From Vibrio cholerae (GTDB lineage Bacteria; Actinomycetota; Actinomycetes; Actinomycetales; Micrococcaceae), in assembly GCA_009728235.1 (NCBI GenBank), contig WNZI01000008.1, positions 1 to 64,000 of the forward strand: a stretch of DNA of 64,000 nt, read 5' to 3'. The translations under genes and the position numbers were made by a program. Positions 28,506 to 38,372 of this stretch are shown piece after piece. The first letter of the stretch is position 1. The number at the start of each line of letters is the position of its first letter. Below the pieces are notes generated by a model. That model did no database searches and was not told where the DNA came from. It saw only the letters and a program-made list of their open reading frames with translations.

Positions 28506-29654
28506 TCAGGCGATCCGGGTGCCCTGGGCGAGCCGCTTCGCGGGCATCGTGAGGCGGCGGCGGGCCAGCAGCAGCAAGCCTGCGGCAAGTGCCGCCTGGA
28601 CTCCCAGGCCCAAGGGCCAGATCGGCGTTCCCTGCGGCAACGGACCAGCAGCCTGCTGGGACTCCTCACAGGTCTGCTCGACATCCGGGCCTGCCTGCGC
28701 CGCGCGCACCCCCTGGCTGATGGTCTCCATGACACCGGGCGAGTAGTACGAGGACCCATCGCTCGAGTACTGCAACGGTGCCCCTGCGCCGGGGCGGTTC
28801 GGCACCTCCTCGGTGGTGTACGGAACGGCGTCCGCCACCACGACGAAGGGATTGGCGGCGACGATCCAGGTGATGTACTGCGTGGAGGGGACCTCCGCCC
28901 GGTAGGTCTGGGTGACGCACTCCAACTCCGCGTCCGGCGCGGGGACACCGGTGCTGTCGAGGCTGCTCTCCGGATAGGTGTAGTACGACGACGTCATAGT
29001 GCGTTCCTCCATCACCAGCAGGGTACTCAGCCCGAAGACGATCAGTGTCCCGACGGTCAGCAGCGCCACGAGCATGTACGTGCTCACGATGGAGAAGAGC
29101 GGCCGATTGGCGAGCGCGGAGACGCCCACCCCTATCGCGCAGACGACGCCGAGTTCGACGGCGAGCATCAGCAGCGAGACGACGGCCTCCGGAGCGTTCA
29201 CCCCGCCCATGGCCAGCGACCAGAAGATGAAGGGACAGCTGAGGATCAGGAACGCGAGCGACCCCGCCCACGAGGCGAGCCACTTGCCCAGGAGCAGTTG
29301 CCCGGGCGTCAGCAGTGTCACCTGGAGGATGGCCAGGGTGCCGCCCGCGCGGTCGCCGTTGACCGCGTTCGCCGACAGCCCGGGTGAGACCAGGAGCCCG
29401 AAGAGCAGCACGAACCCCACGACGAGGTCGAACAGGATGCCGCCCTCGTTGTAGCTGGTATCGAGGACCGCCGTGGCGAGGACGAAGATGCAGCCGATGA
29501 CGGCGAACCAGATGCCGAGCATCCAGTACCAGCCCTTGCCGCGCAGGCGCTGCTTCGTCTCGAGGGCGAAGACCGTTCGGACTGCTGCGAGGAACGGCAG
29601 TCGGGTGGCGCGCCGGACGGGGCGCGGTATCGGCGGTTCGGTCACGGTGCTCAT
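28506..29654 (-). CDS. ABC-type exporter permease, ABC-2-like
   Basis: A 382-residue membrane protein with six hydrophobic segments: one near residue 45 (WYWMLGIWFAVIGCIFVLA), a cluster of four between 75 and 215, and one near the C-terminus. A large extracytoplasmic insert of about 130 residues with several cysteines and many serines/tyrosines precedes the last helix. This fits an ABC-2-type export permease partnered by the overlapping ATPase gene (ATGA overlap). The cargo is unknown. It is convergent with recR. Confidence 0.82.
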   Translation of the reverse strand: MSTVTEPPIPRPVRRATRLPFLAAVRTVFALETKQRLRGKGWYWMLGIWFAVIGCIFVLATAVLDTSYNEGGILFDLVVGFVLLFGLLVSPGLSANAVNGDRAGGTLAILQVTLLTPGQLLLGKWLASWAGSLAFLILSCPFIFWSLAMGGVNAPEAVVSLLMLAVELGVVCAIGVGVSALANRPLFSIVSTYMLVALLTVGTLIVFGLSTLLVMEERTMTSSYYTYPESSLDSTGVPAPDAELECVTQTYRAEVPSTQYITWIVAANPFVVVADAVPYTTEEVPNRPGAGAPLQYSSDGSSYYSPGVMETISQGVRAAQAGPDVEQTCEESQQAAGPLPQGTPIWPLGLGVQAALAAGLLLLARRRLTMPAKRLAQGTRIA

Positions 29655-30583
29655 AGTCTGTCCGTATCCAGGCTCATGTAGGTTTCCTCGAGGGCGCCGC
29701 CGGCCGGCGCGAATGCGGTGATGACGATGTCGCCCATCACCAGGGTGCGCAGCAGCCAGGACGCCTCGGCGGTGCTGCCGAGCTGGACGAGGAATTCCTC
29801 GCGCCGTGAATCGCCGCGGACCTCGAAGCGGACGCCGTGGCGCCGGAGGGCCTCGGCGAGGGCGGACATCGGTTGCGCCTGCACGTAGTAGCGGCGCGTC
29901 TGGCTGCCGGCTTCGTCGAGGGTCTGACGCTTGACCGACTGCCCGCGGCTCACGAACACCGCCCGGTCGGCGATCTCGTCGAGCTCCGCCAGCACGTGGC
30001 TGGAGACGACGACGGTTGTGCCGTCGGCTGCGAGGGACCGCAGGAGCGACCTCAGTTCCACTCGGGAGCCGGGGTCGAGCCCTGACGCGGGCTCGTCCAG
30101 CAACAGGACCTGCGGATCGTGGATGAGCGCCCTCGCGAGGCTGAGCCTCTGTTGCTGCCCCCTGGACAGCACCCGGGCGGGTTGTCGGCCGAACTCGGTG
30201 AGATTGACCGTGACGAGCAACTCGTCCGCCCTCCGGGAGCAGTCCGCCGCACTCATGCCGTAGAGGGCGCCGAGCATCGTGAGCACCTCGAGGGCCGTGA
30301 GTGATTCCCATACTCCGAGGGTGTCGGGCATCCAGCCGACCCTGCTCCTCACCTCGGCCGGGTGCGTGGCGGGGTCGAACCCGGCGATGCGCACGGTTCC
30401 TGCATCAGGGGCCAGCAGACTCGCCATGATCAGCATCAGGGTCGTCTTGCCGGAGCCGTTGGGACCGATCAGCGCGGTCACCTCTCCGGGAGGGGCCTCG
30501 AAATCGATGTCGCGGATCGCCTGCACCGAGCCGAAACTCCGCGCAACCCCTTCGACAACGATTCCCCCAAATTCGTTGGTCAT
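29651..30583 (-). CDS. ABC transporter ATP-binding protein
   Basis: A 310-residue ATPase. Walker A is [13 protein letters not shown] near residue 40, the signature [15 protein letters not shown] near 140, Walker [14 protein letters not shown] and the H-loop [14 protein letters not shown] follow. A C-terminal extension of about 90 residues is typical of CcmA/NatA-type export ATPases. Leaderless start: TAGCCT at 30595-30590 lies six bases before the ATG. It is translationally coupled to the permease and forms a two-gene export unit inserted between recR and lysC. Confidence 0.9.
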   Translation of the reverse strand: MTNEFGGIVVEGVARSFGSVQAIRDIDFEAPPGEVTALIGPNGSGKTTLMLIMASLLAPDAGTVRIAGFDPATHPAEVRSRVGWMPDTLGVWESLTALEVLTMLGALYGMSAADCSRRADELLVTVNLTEFGRQPARVLSRGQQQRLSLARALIHDPQVLLLDEPASGLDPGSRVELRSLLRSLAADGTTVVVSSHVLAELDEIADRAVFVSRGQSVKRQTLDEAGSQTRRYYVQAQPMSALAEALRRHGVRFEVRGDSRREEFLVQLGSTAEASWLLRTLVMGDIVITAFAPAGGALEETYMSLDTDRL

Positions 30584-30814
30584 GACAAGAGGCTATGCGA
30601 CGACCGCGCCTCCGCGCTGCAGGAGGGCTCCGACACCGCGACGTTCCCGTGGTCCCCATGTGACCGGCGCGTTGGGCCGGTAATCGGCGCGCCGCTACAC
30701 TTGCACCGACGTCGGATCCCTGTCCGCGTAGCCGAGGCGCCGGTGCTGCCGCCCGCGAAGACATTGCCAGAACGGCGGGCCAGCGGCCGGCTACCTTCAC
30801 GAGTGAGCGAGTGC

Positions 30815-32104
30815 ATGAGCCTCATAGTCCAGAAATTCGGCGGGTCGTCCGTCGCCGACGCCGAGGGCGTCAAGCGTGTGGCGCGCCGCGTGGTCGAGAC
30901 GCAGGCAGCAGGACACCAGGTGGTGGTCGTCGTCTCCGCGATGGGTGACAGCACAGACGAACTCCTCGATCTCGCTGCCCAGGTCGGTCCGGCGTCCACG
31001 AATGCCCGCGAGATGGACATGCTGCTGAGCGCGGGCGAGCGTATCTCGATGGCCCTGCTCGCCATGGCCATCCACGGCGTCGGCGCCTCGGCGCAGTCCT
31101 TCACCGGCAGCCAGGCCGGCATGATCACCGATGCCATCCATGGCAAGGCCCGCATCATCGACGTGTCGCCGCACCGCATCCGGACTGCCATCGAGAAGGG
31201 CGACATAGCGATCGTCGCCGGCTTCCAGGGCATGAGCCGGGAGAGCAATGACATCACGACGCTCGGACGCGGTGGCTCCGACACCACGGCGGTCGCCCTT
31301 GCGGCAGCACTGGAGGCCGACGTGTGCGAGATCTACACCGATGTCGACGGCGTGTACACCGCCGACCCGCGCGTCGTCCCCTCCGCGCAGAAGATCGACA
31401 CCATCTCCAGCGAGGAGATGCTCGAGATGGCGGCGTCCGGCGCCAAGATCCTGCACCTGCGCTGTGTGGAGTACGCGCGCCGCTTCGGTGTGCCCCTGCA
31501 TGTCCGCTCCTCGTTCAGCCACAACGAGGGCACCTGGGTGCTGCCCAGCCCCGACGACCAGATCAAGATTCAAGAGGGAGAACCCTTGGAACAGCCCATC
31601 ATCTCCGGCGTCGCCCACGACCGCTCGGAAGCGAAGGTCACCGTTGTCGGCGTACCCGACATCCCCGGCAAGGCAGCCGAGATCTTCGGCATCGTCGCCG
31701 GTGCCAACACCAACATCGACATGATCGTCCAGAACGTGTCGACGCACGGCTCGGGCCGCACCGACATCTCCTTCACCCTGCCGATCGTCGACGGCGCCGA
31801 GGCCCTCGCGGCGCTCGGCGAGGCCCAGCACCGCGTGGGCTTCGAGTCCGTCGAGTACAACGAGAAGATCGGCAAGCTCTCGCTGATCGGCGCCGGCATG
31901 CGCTCCAACCCCGGCGTCTCCTACCGCTTTTTCCGGGCGCTGTCCGATGCCGGGGTGAACATCGACATGATCTCGACATCGGAGATCCGGATCTCCGTGG
32001 TCACGGGTGCGGATCTGCTCGACGCCGCCGTCCGTGCCGTGCACGCGGCCTTCGAACTGGACGGTGAGAGCACCGCGACGGTGTACGCCGGCACGGGCCG
32101 CTAG
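30815..32104 (+). CDS. lysC: Aspartate kinase
   Basis: Phosphorylates aspartate, the first step toward lysine, threonine, methionine and diaminopimelate. The 429-residue protein has the kinase signature [39 protein letters not shown], and [14 protein letters not shown], followed by two C-terminal ACT domains for feedback control ([38 protein letters not shown]). ATG 30815 has only a weak GAG upstream. In many relatives asd follows directly; here a strong terminator and a convergent protease gene follow instead. Confidence 0.96.
   Translation: MSLIVQKFGGSSVADAEGVKRVARRVVETQAAGHQVVVVVSAMGDSTDELLDLAAQVGPASTNAREMDMLLSAGERISMALLAMAIHGVGASAQSFTGSQAGMITDAIHGKARIIDVSPHRIRTAIEKGDIAIVAGFQGMSRESNDITTLGRGGSDTTAVALAAALEADVCEIYTDVDGVYTADPRVVPSAQKIDTISSEEMLEMAASGAKILHLRCVEYARRFGVPLHVRSSFSHNEGTWVLPSPDDQIKIQEGEPLEQPIISGVAHDRSEAKVTVVGVPDIPGKAAEIFGIVAGANTNIDMIVQNVSTHGSGRTDISFTLPIVDGAEALAALGEAQHRVGFESVEYNEKIGKLSLIGAGMRSNPGVSYRFFRALSDAGVNIDMISTSEIRISVVTGADLLDAAVRAVHAAFELDGESTATVYAGTGR
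31574..32104 (+). other. Likely internal start for the aspartate kinase beta subunit
   Basis: Within lysC, GAGGGAG at 31574-31580 is a strong Shine-Dalgarno sequence five bases before an in-frame TTG at 31586. Translation from it gives a 172-residue ACT-only protein beginning [19 protein letters not shown] after the start. Corynebacterium glutamicum and Bacillus make an alpha2beta2 enzyme from exactly this kind of overlapping start, and the C. glutamicum beta begins at the homologous place. Confidence 0.7.
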
Positions 32105-32168
32105 CGACGCCGCAGGAGGCGATGCGTCCACTGCCCGGAAGTGCTTGCGCCACCGAGGGCGGGGAACA

Positions 32169-32208
32169 CGAGAAGGCCGGTGGATCGGATGATCCACCGG
32201 CCTTCTCG
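32169..32208. terminator. Strong bidirectional terminator between lysC and the subtilase gene
   Basis: CGAGAAGGCCGGTGGATC at 32169-32186 pairs perfectly with GATCCACCGGCCTTCTCG at 32191-32208 around a four-base GGAT loop, an 18-bp stem. A TTC stretch follows. It separates two convergent genes. Confidence 0.88.
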
Positions 32209-32243
32209 TTCGATCGGTCAGGCTGAGTCGTTACCCGCCTTTG

Positions 32244-35200
32244 TTACTTGTCGCCCGTCGGCGTCGTGGCTTCACGCGGGCCGGTGAGGAGCTTGTCCGC
32301 GGGGTTGACCGTGGGCAGTTCGACCTGCGCCTGGCCTGCCCCGGTGACGACGACGGCCACGTAGGTGACGCCCGTCGCGCCGGCGAACGAGATCCGACCG
32401 ATGTACGAGCCCGGAGCGAGTCCGGTCCAGTTCAGCGTCACGGCGCCGGTCCTGCCGCTCGCGAGCTGCAGCGGGTTCGGAGTGACGCTTGCGTTGCCCT
32501 CGTTGCCGCCCAGGACCACCGATTCGATGGTGGCAGCCGTGGCTGCTCCACCGGGGCTGTCATAGAGGTTGGCGACGATCCGGTACGTCCCCGGAGCGGG
32601 GTTCGTCAGCGTGATGGTCTCGCTGGACTCCGACGTGGCGACCTGCGTGACCGAGTTGTTCGGATTGACCAGGAACATGTCGAAGTCCGCTGCCGGATCC
32701 GAGGACAGCACCGAGAACCTCGCCAGCGACGTGCCTGCCGGGATGGTGACGGTCTTGAGGGAGTTCGAGGCGTTGTTGCCGAGGACCACCCCTCCGGGGA
32801 CCAGCGAGATGGCGGTGGTGTCCGCCTTCGACAGTCCCTCGAGCTTCATCGGCACCGGGGCATTCGACCCGGAGGTGACGTTGAACGTCCCGCTGCCGTT
32901 GGGACCACCCGAGGTGAACGCAACGTCGGCGGGGGCCACGACGGCCTGCGGACGGACGGCCACCGGGGAGGTGACCTTCTTGCCCTGTCCGGACCACGTG
33001 AGCGAACCCTTGGCGAACTGGCCCGAGGCGGCGCTCTGGTTCTCGAAGGAGACCTTGAACGTGCGGGTCTCGCCGGCTGCGCTGAAGTTGAGGATCGACG
33101 GCGTGACCGTGACCTTCACGCCCGGCACATTGGCGGTTGCCCGGTAGAGGCCTGGCGTCACCGCGGTGACGGTCCGGGTGACCTCGGTCCGGCCGGCCAT
33201 GTTGCCGAGGGCGAACGACGCCACGTTGGTGTCCTTGGCTGCCACGGGCTCGATGCCGTCGATGCCGAGGTCCACTCCGGTGCCCTGGATGAAGCCGAGG
33301 TAGTCGTCGACGTCCTGGTCGTAGACCAGCCCGGGACTGAGGACGGTAGCGGGGTTGATGTGTCCCGCACCGACGGCGAGGACGTCCGTCTCGACGCCTC
33401 CGTTCGCCGTCTTCAGCGGGTAGGCGGTGGTCATCATCGCCGACTTCACGGCTGCCGGGGACCACGCGGAGTTCTTCGCGAGGACCAGCGCTGCGAGTCC
33501 GGCGACCTGTGGTGAGGCCATGGACGTGCCGGAGAGGAAGCCGAACTGCTCACCGTTCGAGCCGACCGTCGAGACACCTGCGAGGACGGCGACACCTGGC
33601 GCCGTGACATCCGGCTTCAGGAGGTCCGAGCCGGCGGCGAGCAGCGGACCGCGCGAGGAGAATCCTGCGACCTGGGGTGCGGGAGGCAGGGGCTTGCCCG
33701 TGGTGTCCGTGGCTGCCAGCGCGACCCTCAGGGCCGGGTTGGCGGCGACCTTCGCCTTGAGTTCGAGGGCCTCAGGAGCATTGACGTGGACCGTCGGCAC
33801 GGCGTGCTGATCGGTATCCGTCGACGAATCGACGAGGTTCACCAGGATCATGCCGACACCGCCGCCGCGGAGGACCTCGGTGCTCTTGGCGACGCGGTCG
33901 ACGACTCCGCGGTCACAGACCACGATCTTGCCGGCAACCTTCGCCGGGTCGAGCGTGTTCGGACCACAGAGGGCCGGGTTCACGGCACCTGCTGCCGCAG
34001 CATCGGCGGCGAGCACCACGGGGCTGGCTGGGACGCCGCTGCGCATGATGGATGCGCCGCGGTACTTGCTGCCGTCCGAGAACTCGGCCGTTCCCTGGAG
34101 CTCGTAGCTGAAGGTGCTGGCGGCGACCGTGGTCATCCAGGGTGCGCCGTGGTTGACGGTGCTGGCCGTCGGACCGGAGTTGCCAGCGGAGGCGGCGACG
34201 AAGATGCCTGCCGACGTCGCGGACAGGAAGGCGAGCGACACGGGGTCGGTCGTCGTGGTGGTGCTGCCGGAGATCGAGTAGTTCAGCACGTCGACGCCGT
34301 CGAGTATCGCCTGGTTGATGGCGTCGATCGCAGCGGAGGAGTAGCAGCCGCCCGTGTCCGGGTTGTCGTCCTCCCAGCAGATCTTGTAGACGGAGATCTT
34401 GGCTTCGGGAGCCACACCGGAGGAGACCCCGAAGTCACGGCCGCCTACGGTCTGCGTGACGTCCGCGTTGCCTGCTGCCGTGCTCGCGGTGTGCGTACCG
34501 TGGTTGTCGATGTCCACGGGGGAGATGACCTCCTCGGGCGCCCGGTTCGCCTCCGGGACGTTCTCGAGGAAGGTATCGGCGAAGTAGCGTGCCGAGAGGA
34601 CCTTGGAGTTGCAGAGGCTGCCGTCGAAGTCCTCACCGGCCTGGCATTCGCCGAGGAAGGTGGAGCCGTCGGCCTTGAGCATGGCGATCTTGCCGCTCGG
34701 ATCGAGGTAGGGCTCCCCGACCGTGGGCTGCTGGTTGCCCTTGAGGGGCTTGACCTTCTTGCCCGCGAAGAAGGGGTTGTCCGGGGCGTAACCGGTGTCG
34801 ATGACGCCGACCACGGTCCCCTTGCCCGCGTTCTTCTTGCCGCCGAACTGGGTCTTCCATGCTCCCTTGCCGCCGTCGAGGCCCAGGAAGTCGATGCTCG
34901 AGTAGTCGGGCGCGTTCTCGACGTCCGGTGCCACGAGAAGGACCTCGTCGCTCTTCGCCAGCTCTACGGCCTGGTCGGAACTGAGGTCGGCGGAGAAACC
35001 GTTGATCGCCGCGGTGTAGGTCCGCTTGATCTCGACGTTCTCCCCGGCCGCGACCTCCTGCTGCTTGGCCTCGAGGAACTGGGAGTACTGCTGGACGTTC
35101 TCCGCCTCGACGTCGAGCTTCTGGCCCTGCTCGGGCTTGGTCTGGGCGATGCCTGCAACGCCGCCCTCATAGGTGGCGATGGGCTTGTCGGCGAGCACCA

Positions 35201-35405
35201 CGATGTACTTGCCGTCGGGGTACTGCGCCGGGTCCAGTTGCTTGGCCGGCGCCTTCTGCGGTACCAGCGCACCGACTGGTGCGGGCGCTGCGAAGGCGAC
35301 GGGCGCTACGGCCGTGGATGTCACCAGTAGCGGCAGACCCAGAACGATTGCCGCGGCAGCGCGCAGTGTGCTGCGCCCCTGCCCGGCTATTCTCCGTTGT
35401 GTCAT
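32244..35405 (-). CDS. Secreted subtilisin-like serine protease (S8 family) with PA domain
   Basis: A 1053-residue exported protease. Residues 1-45 form a signal peptide (basic start, AAAAIVLGLPLLVTSTAVAP core, AFAAPAP cleavage region), followed by an I9-type propeptide (YIVVLADKPIATYEGG). The triad is aspartate in VVGVIDTGYAPDNP, histidine in NHGTHTASTAAG and serine in SGTSMASPQVAGLAAL. A PA domain is inserted between histidine and serine. The last 350 residues are beta-rich, ending in a pre-peptidase C-terminal-like module (YRIVANLYDSPGG). No LPXTG motif or final membrane helix is visible, so it should be released. I start at ATG 35405 to place the signal peptide; the longer frame has no export function. 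Confidence 0.93.
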   Translation of the reverse strand: MTQRRIAGQGRSTLRAAAAIVLGLPLLVTSTAVAPVAFAAPAPVGALVPQKAPAKQLDPAQYPDGKYIVVLADKPIATYEGGVAGIAQTKPEQGQKLDVEAENVQQYSQFLEAKQQEVAAGENVEIKRTYTAAINGFSADLSSDQAVELAKSDEVLLVAPDVENAPDYSSIDFLGLDGGKGAWKTQFGGKKNAGKGTVVGVIDTGYAPDNPFFAGKKVKPLKGNQQPTVGEPYLDPSGKIAMLKADGSTFLGECQAGEDFDGSLCNSKVLSARYFADTFLENVPEANRAPEEVISPVDIDNHGTHTASTAAGNADVTQTVGGRDFGVSSGVAPEAKISVYKICWEDDNPDTGGCYSSAAIDAINQAILDGVDVLNYSISGSTTTTTDPVSLAFLSATSAGIFVAASAGNSGPTASTVNHGAPWMTTVAASTFSYELQGTAEFSDGSKYRGASIMRSGVPASPVVLAADAAAAGAVNPALCGPNTLDPAKVAGKIVVCDRGVVDRVAKSTEVLRGGGVGMILVNLVDSSTDTDQHAVPTVHVNAPEALELKAKVAANPALRVALAATDTTGKPLPPAPQVAGFSSRGPLLAAGSDLLKPDVTAPGVAVLAGVSTVGSNGEQFGFLSGTSMASPQVAGLAALVLAKNSAWSPAAVKSAMMTTAYPLKTANGGVETDVLAVGAGHINPATVLSPGLVYDQDVDDYLGFIQGTGVDLGIDGIEPVAAKDTNVASFALGNMAGRTEVTRTVTAVTPGLYRATANVPGVKVTVTPSILNFSAAGETRTFKVSFENQSAASGQFAKGSLTWSGQGKKVTSPVAVRPQAVVAPADVAFTSGGPNGSGTFNVTSGSNAPVPMKLEGLSKADTTAISLVPGGVVLGNNASNSLKTVTIPAGTSLARFSVLSSDPAADFDMFLVNPNNSVTQVATSESSETITLTNPAPGTYRIVANLYDSPGGAATAATIESVVLGGNEGNASVTPNPLQLASGRTGAVTLNWTGLAPGSYIGRISFAGATGVTYVAVVVTGAGQAQVELPTVNPADKLLTGPREATTPTGDK

Positions 35406-35624
35406 AGGAAGGTAATGCCTCTCATGAAAAGTGCGGATCGGCCAAGACCGTTCCCCCTGCGCTGCGGTCTCCTGGATAGGACCCCCACCTGTGATGACGC
35501 TCACAGACGCCGCAGCGAGGCCAAACTTACCCGAGGCAACACTCTGCGACTACGTGCATCGCGTTCCTCGGCCCAGAAACTACGCAGGGTATTTACCAAT
35601 AGGGGCCGAGGTGATAATAAGAAC
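35406..35624. other. Divergent promoter region between the subtilase and glycosylase genes
   Basis: A 219-base gap with AT-richer patches than its surroundings, holding the promoters of both neighbours. GATAAT at 35613-35618 is a near-consensus -10 six bases before the glycosylase GTG. No small gene or stable hairpin is evident. Confidence 0.5.
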
Positions 35625-36508
35625 GTGCCCGCCGAACTCCTGACCCGTCTCCTCCCCTCCGAAGGGAGCGACCGCGAGCGCCGCCACCACGAACGTGTGG
35701 CGCGGTTCGCCGAGCCCTACCTCGAGCGCCGGTCGCGGAATGCGAAGCACCCGGTGGAGGATTTCCTCTTCACCTACTACAACCAGAAGCCGGGCCGGCT
35801 CCAGCGGTGGCATCCCGGCGCCGGGTCGTCCTGACCGGCGCTGCAGCGATGACCCGCGCGGACTGGAAGTACTACACGAGGTGCGACGACGGAGTCCGCG
35901 TGGACGTGGCCCGTTTCGTCGCAGATCGGAGCGAGGCCGTGGATTTCGCGCGGCTCATCCTCGCCCGGACGGCGGCGCGACCCGCGCAGTTCGGGTGCTT
36001 CGGCCTGCACGAGTGGGCCATGGCCTACCGCTCGGCGGTCAACGGGGTGCGCCATGAATATCTCGAACTGCGCCTCGGCTCCTCCGGGACGGACGACGTC
36101 GTCGAGGCGGCCCGCATCCGCTGTACCCACTTCGACGCCTTCCGCTTCTACACCCCGGAGGCGGTGCCACTGAACGAGCTTGCGCCGACGCGCGAGACCC
36201 AGCGGGATCTCGAACAACCGGGCTGCCTGCACGCCAACATGGATCTGTACAAGTGGGCGTACAAGCTCACTCCCCTCCTGCCGAGCGAGCTGGTGATGGA
36301 CTGCTTCGAGTTGTCCTGGCGTATTCGGACGATGGACATGCGTGCGTCCCCCTACGACCTCCAGGACTGGGGGTACACGCCGATCGCGATCGAGACGACC
36401 GACGGCAAGGCGGAGTACGTCCGACTGCAACGCGGGTTCGCCGAGGAGTCACAGGCTCTCAGGACGCGGCTGCTCGACGAGCTCGACAGGGCCCTCCCAT
36501 TCGCCTGA
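35625..36508 (+). CDS. Predicted 3-methyladenine DNA glycosylase, broken by a one-base deletion
   Basis: A 294-residue (repaired) actinobacterial protein whose relatives are, from memory, annotated as 3-methyladenine DNA glycosylase. The N-terminal piece runs to RLQRWHPGAG in one frame, and VVLTGAAAMTRADWKYYTR continues in another. One extra G at about 35820-35823 (GGG to GGGG) joins them exactly. Conserved-looking parts are KHPVEDFLFTYYNQKPG, LHEWAMAYRS, CTHFDAFRFYTPEA and LHANMDLYKWAYKL. Catalytic residues are not known to me, so the function is tentative. GTG 35625 is leaderless (GATAAT at six bases). Confidence 0.75.
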
Positions 36509-36600
36509 CAGCGGGCGTCCCCCGGAGCCGGGGCCCCGCCGTCGTCCTTCGTCGTGCTTCCACCAGCGGTTACGCTGGAAGGCCAGCCGAAGGGGAGCCC

Positions 36601-37188
36601 ATGACCATCACCGTCCCGCCGACGAACCGATCGAGGCGCGGCGTCCTGCGCCTCGCCGTCCCCTTCGCCGCACTCTCCCTGGCCCTCTCCGCGTGTGCCG
36701 GGGGCGGACCGGCCGCCGAACCGACAGAGCAGGAGACCGCCGTGCAGTCAGCCATCCCCGACCCCACCTCACCTTCCGGTGCCACCCCCACGCCCACGCC
36801 CACTGCGTCGGCATCGGCGTCGGCGTCGGAAGCTCCCGGCGCCGCCGGCACGACGGCGCTGCTGACCGTCGCCATCCAGCAGGACGCTTCCGCGGAACCC
36901 GTGCAGTACACCCTCGAGTGCATCGACGGAGCACCGGGGCCCGCGTCGACCCTGCCGGGCGCCGAGGCGGCATGCGCTGCGCTCGGCCGGCTGGGCACGC
37001 AGTTCTTCACCGCGCGTCCGAGCAAGGACGTCATCTGCACACAGCAGTACGGGGGCCCGCAACGGGCCAGCATCACCGGCACGATCGACGGCACCTCCGT
37101 CCTCGCGTCCTTCGCGCTGACGGACGGTTGCGAGATCTCGCGCTGGGACACGGCACGGGACATCCTGGGCGCTCCGGGCGGGCAATAA
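36601..37188 (+). CDS. Lipoprotein with subtilisin-inhibitor-like (SSI) domain
   Basis: A 195-residue exported lipoprotein. The signal peptide ends in the lipobox LSAC, so it should be anchored to the outer face of the membrane. A threonine/proline/alanine/serine-rich linker to about residue 85 is followed by an SSI-like domain: YTLEC, AACAALGRL, ICTQQYGGPQRASITGTIDG and DGCEISRWD, with the four-cysteine pattern of Streptomyces subtilisin inhibitors. The inhibitory loop differs, so activity is not assured. GGGGAG precedes the ATG. It lies near the subtilase gene, which is suggestive only. Confidence 0.72.
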   Translation: MTITVPPTNRSRRGVLRLAVPFAALSLALSACAGGGPAAEPTEQETAVQSAIPDPTSPSGATPTPTPTASASASASEAPGAAGTTALLTVAIQQDASAEPVQYTLECIDGAPGPASTLPGAEAACAALGRLGTQFFTARPSKDVICTQQYGGPQRASITGTIDGTSVLASFALTDGCEISRWDTARDILGAPGGQ

Positions 37189-37195
37189 TCGCCGG

Positions 37196-37201
37196 TAGAC
37201 T
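37196..37201 (+). promoter_or_regulatory. Candidate -10 of the purSQL operon
   Basis: TAGACT lies in the 130-base gap before purS. No clear -35 was found. No hairpin typical of a purine riboswitch is evident in the leader. Confidence 0.35.
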
Positions 37202-37318
37202 GGGAGGGCAAGCTCGCGGAGCGCCCGTGTCGGACCAGATACGGCGTGAGACGGCACTCCCGGGCTACTGCCGTCAATGCTGGGCCCCCCAGCGCCGCTC
37301 ACGCACAGGAGTTGCCGG

Positions 37319-37579
37319 ATGCCCCGGATCGTTGTCGACGTCATGCCCAAGCCCGAGATCCTCGACCCCCAGGGTAAGGCGATCGCCGGAGCCCTCCCCC
37401 GGATCGGCCTCACCGGTTTCGCCGGCGTCCGCCAGGGCAAGCGCTTCGAGCTGACGGTGGACGGTGACGTCACCGAGGAGGTCCTCGAGCAGGCCCGCCA
37501 CGCCGCCACGACGCTGCTGTCCAACCCCGTCATCGAGGACGTCACGCGCGTGGAGGTCATCGAGGAGGACGGCCAGTGA
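37319..37579 (+). CDS. purS: Phosphoribosylformylglycinamidine synthase subunit PurS
   Basis: An 86-residue small subunit of the three-part FGAM synthase that makes FGAM from FGAR with glutamine and ATP in purine synthesis. The sequence [20 protein letters not shown] and [17 protein letters not shown] fits the PurS ferredoxin-like fold, which bridges PurL and PurQ and helps channel ammonia. CAGGAG lies seven bases upstream. Its TGA overlaps the GTG of purQ. Confidence 0.96.
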   Translation: MPRIVVDVMPKPEILDPQGKAIAGALPRIGLTGFAGVRQGKRFELTVDGDVTEEVLEQARHAATTLLSNPVIEDVTRVEVIEEDGQ

Positions 37580-38372
37580 GCATGTCGAACATCGAGACGC
37601 CCCTCATCGGCGGCCCCCAGCCCGTGGCGTCGGACAACGAGGGCAGTCCACTCGACGGCGTCACCGTCGGTGTCGTCACCTTCCCCGGATCACTCGACGA
37701 CCGCGATGCGGTGCGCGCGGTCCGCCTCGCGGGCGGCAGCGCGGTCCACCTGTGGCATGGCGACCACGACCTGCACGAGGTCGATGCCGTGATCATCCCG
37801 GGTGGGTTCTCCTACGGTGACTACCTCCGGGCCGGTGCCATCTCCCGCTTCGCCCCGCTCATGGAACAGATCGCGGGCGCTGCATCCGGCGGTGCCGATG
37901 CCCTTCCCGTGCTGGGGATCTGCAACGGGTTCCAGGTCCTCACCGAGGCTCACCTGCTCCCGGGGTCGATGATCAAGAACGACAACCTGCACTTCATCTG
38001 CCGGGACCAGCGACTGCGTGTCGAGAACACCGACACGTTCTGGACCTCCGAGTACGCGCAGGGCGAGGAACTCATCATCCCGCTGAAGAACCAGGACGGC
38101 CAGTTCGTCGCGGACAACTACACCCTCGACGCACTCGAGGGTGAGGGCCGCGTGGTCTTCCGCTACGTCGACGGCAACCCCAACGGCTCGCGACGCGACA
38201 TCGCCGGGATCTCCAATGCGGCAGGCAACGTCGTCGGGCTCATGCCGCACCCCGAGCACGCCGTCGAGGCCGGTTTCGGCCCGGATTCGTCAGCCCGCGG
38301 TCCGGTCGAGGTCCGCGGGGGCACCGACGCCTCGGCATCTTCACCTCGGTACTCAAGAAACTGGTGGGCTAA
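37576..38372 (+). CDS. purQ: Phosphoribosylformylglycinamidine synthase subunit PurQ, C-terminus shifted by a one-base deletion
   Basis: The glutamine amidotransferase subunit of FGAM synthase, supplying ammonia to PurL. The class I motifs are present: nucleophile in [19 protein letters not shown] and the histidine/glutamate dyad in [14 protein letters not shown]. The normal ending [14 protein letters not shown] is in another frame. Adding one G at about 38329 (GACGCCTC to GACGGCCTC) restores it and ends the gene at TAA 38370-38372, immediately before the purL GTG. As written, the frame runs to 38376 with an aberrant tail. Loss of function in an essential purine enzyme is unlikely, so I treat this as a sequencing error. 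Confidence 0.93.

Noticed and set aside
32105-32243. Looked for asd directly after lysC
   Set aside because: The region holds only a terminator and the end of the convergent subtilase gene; asd is not in the window.
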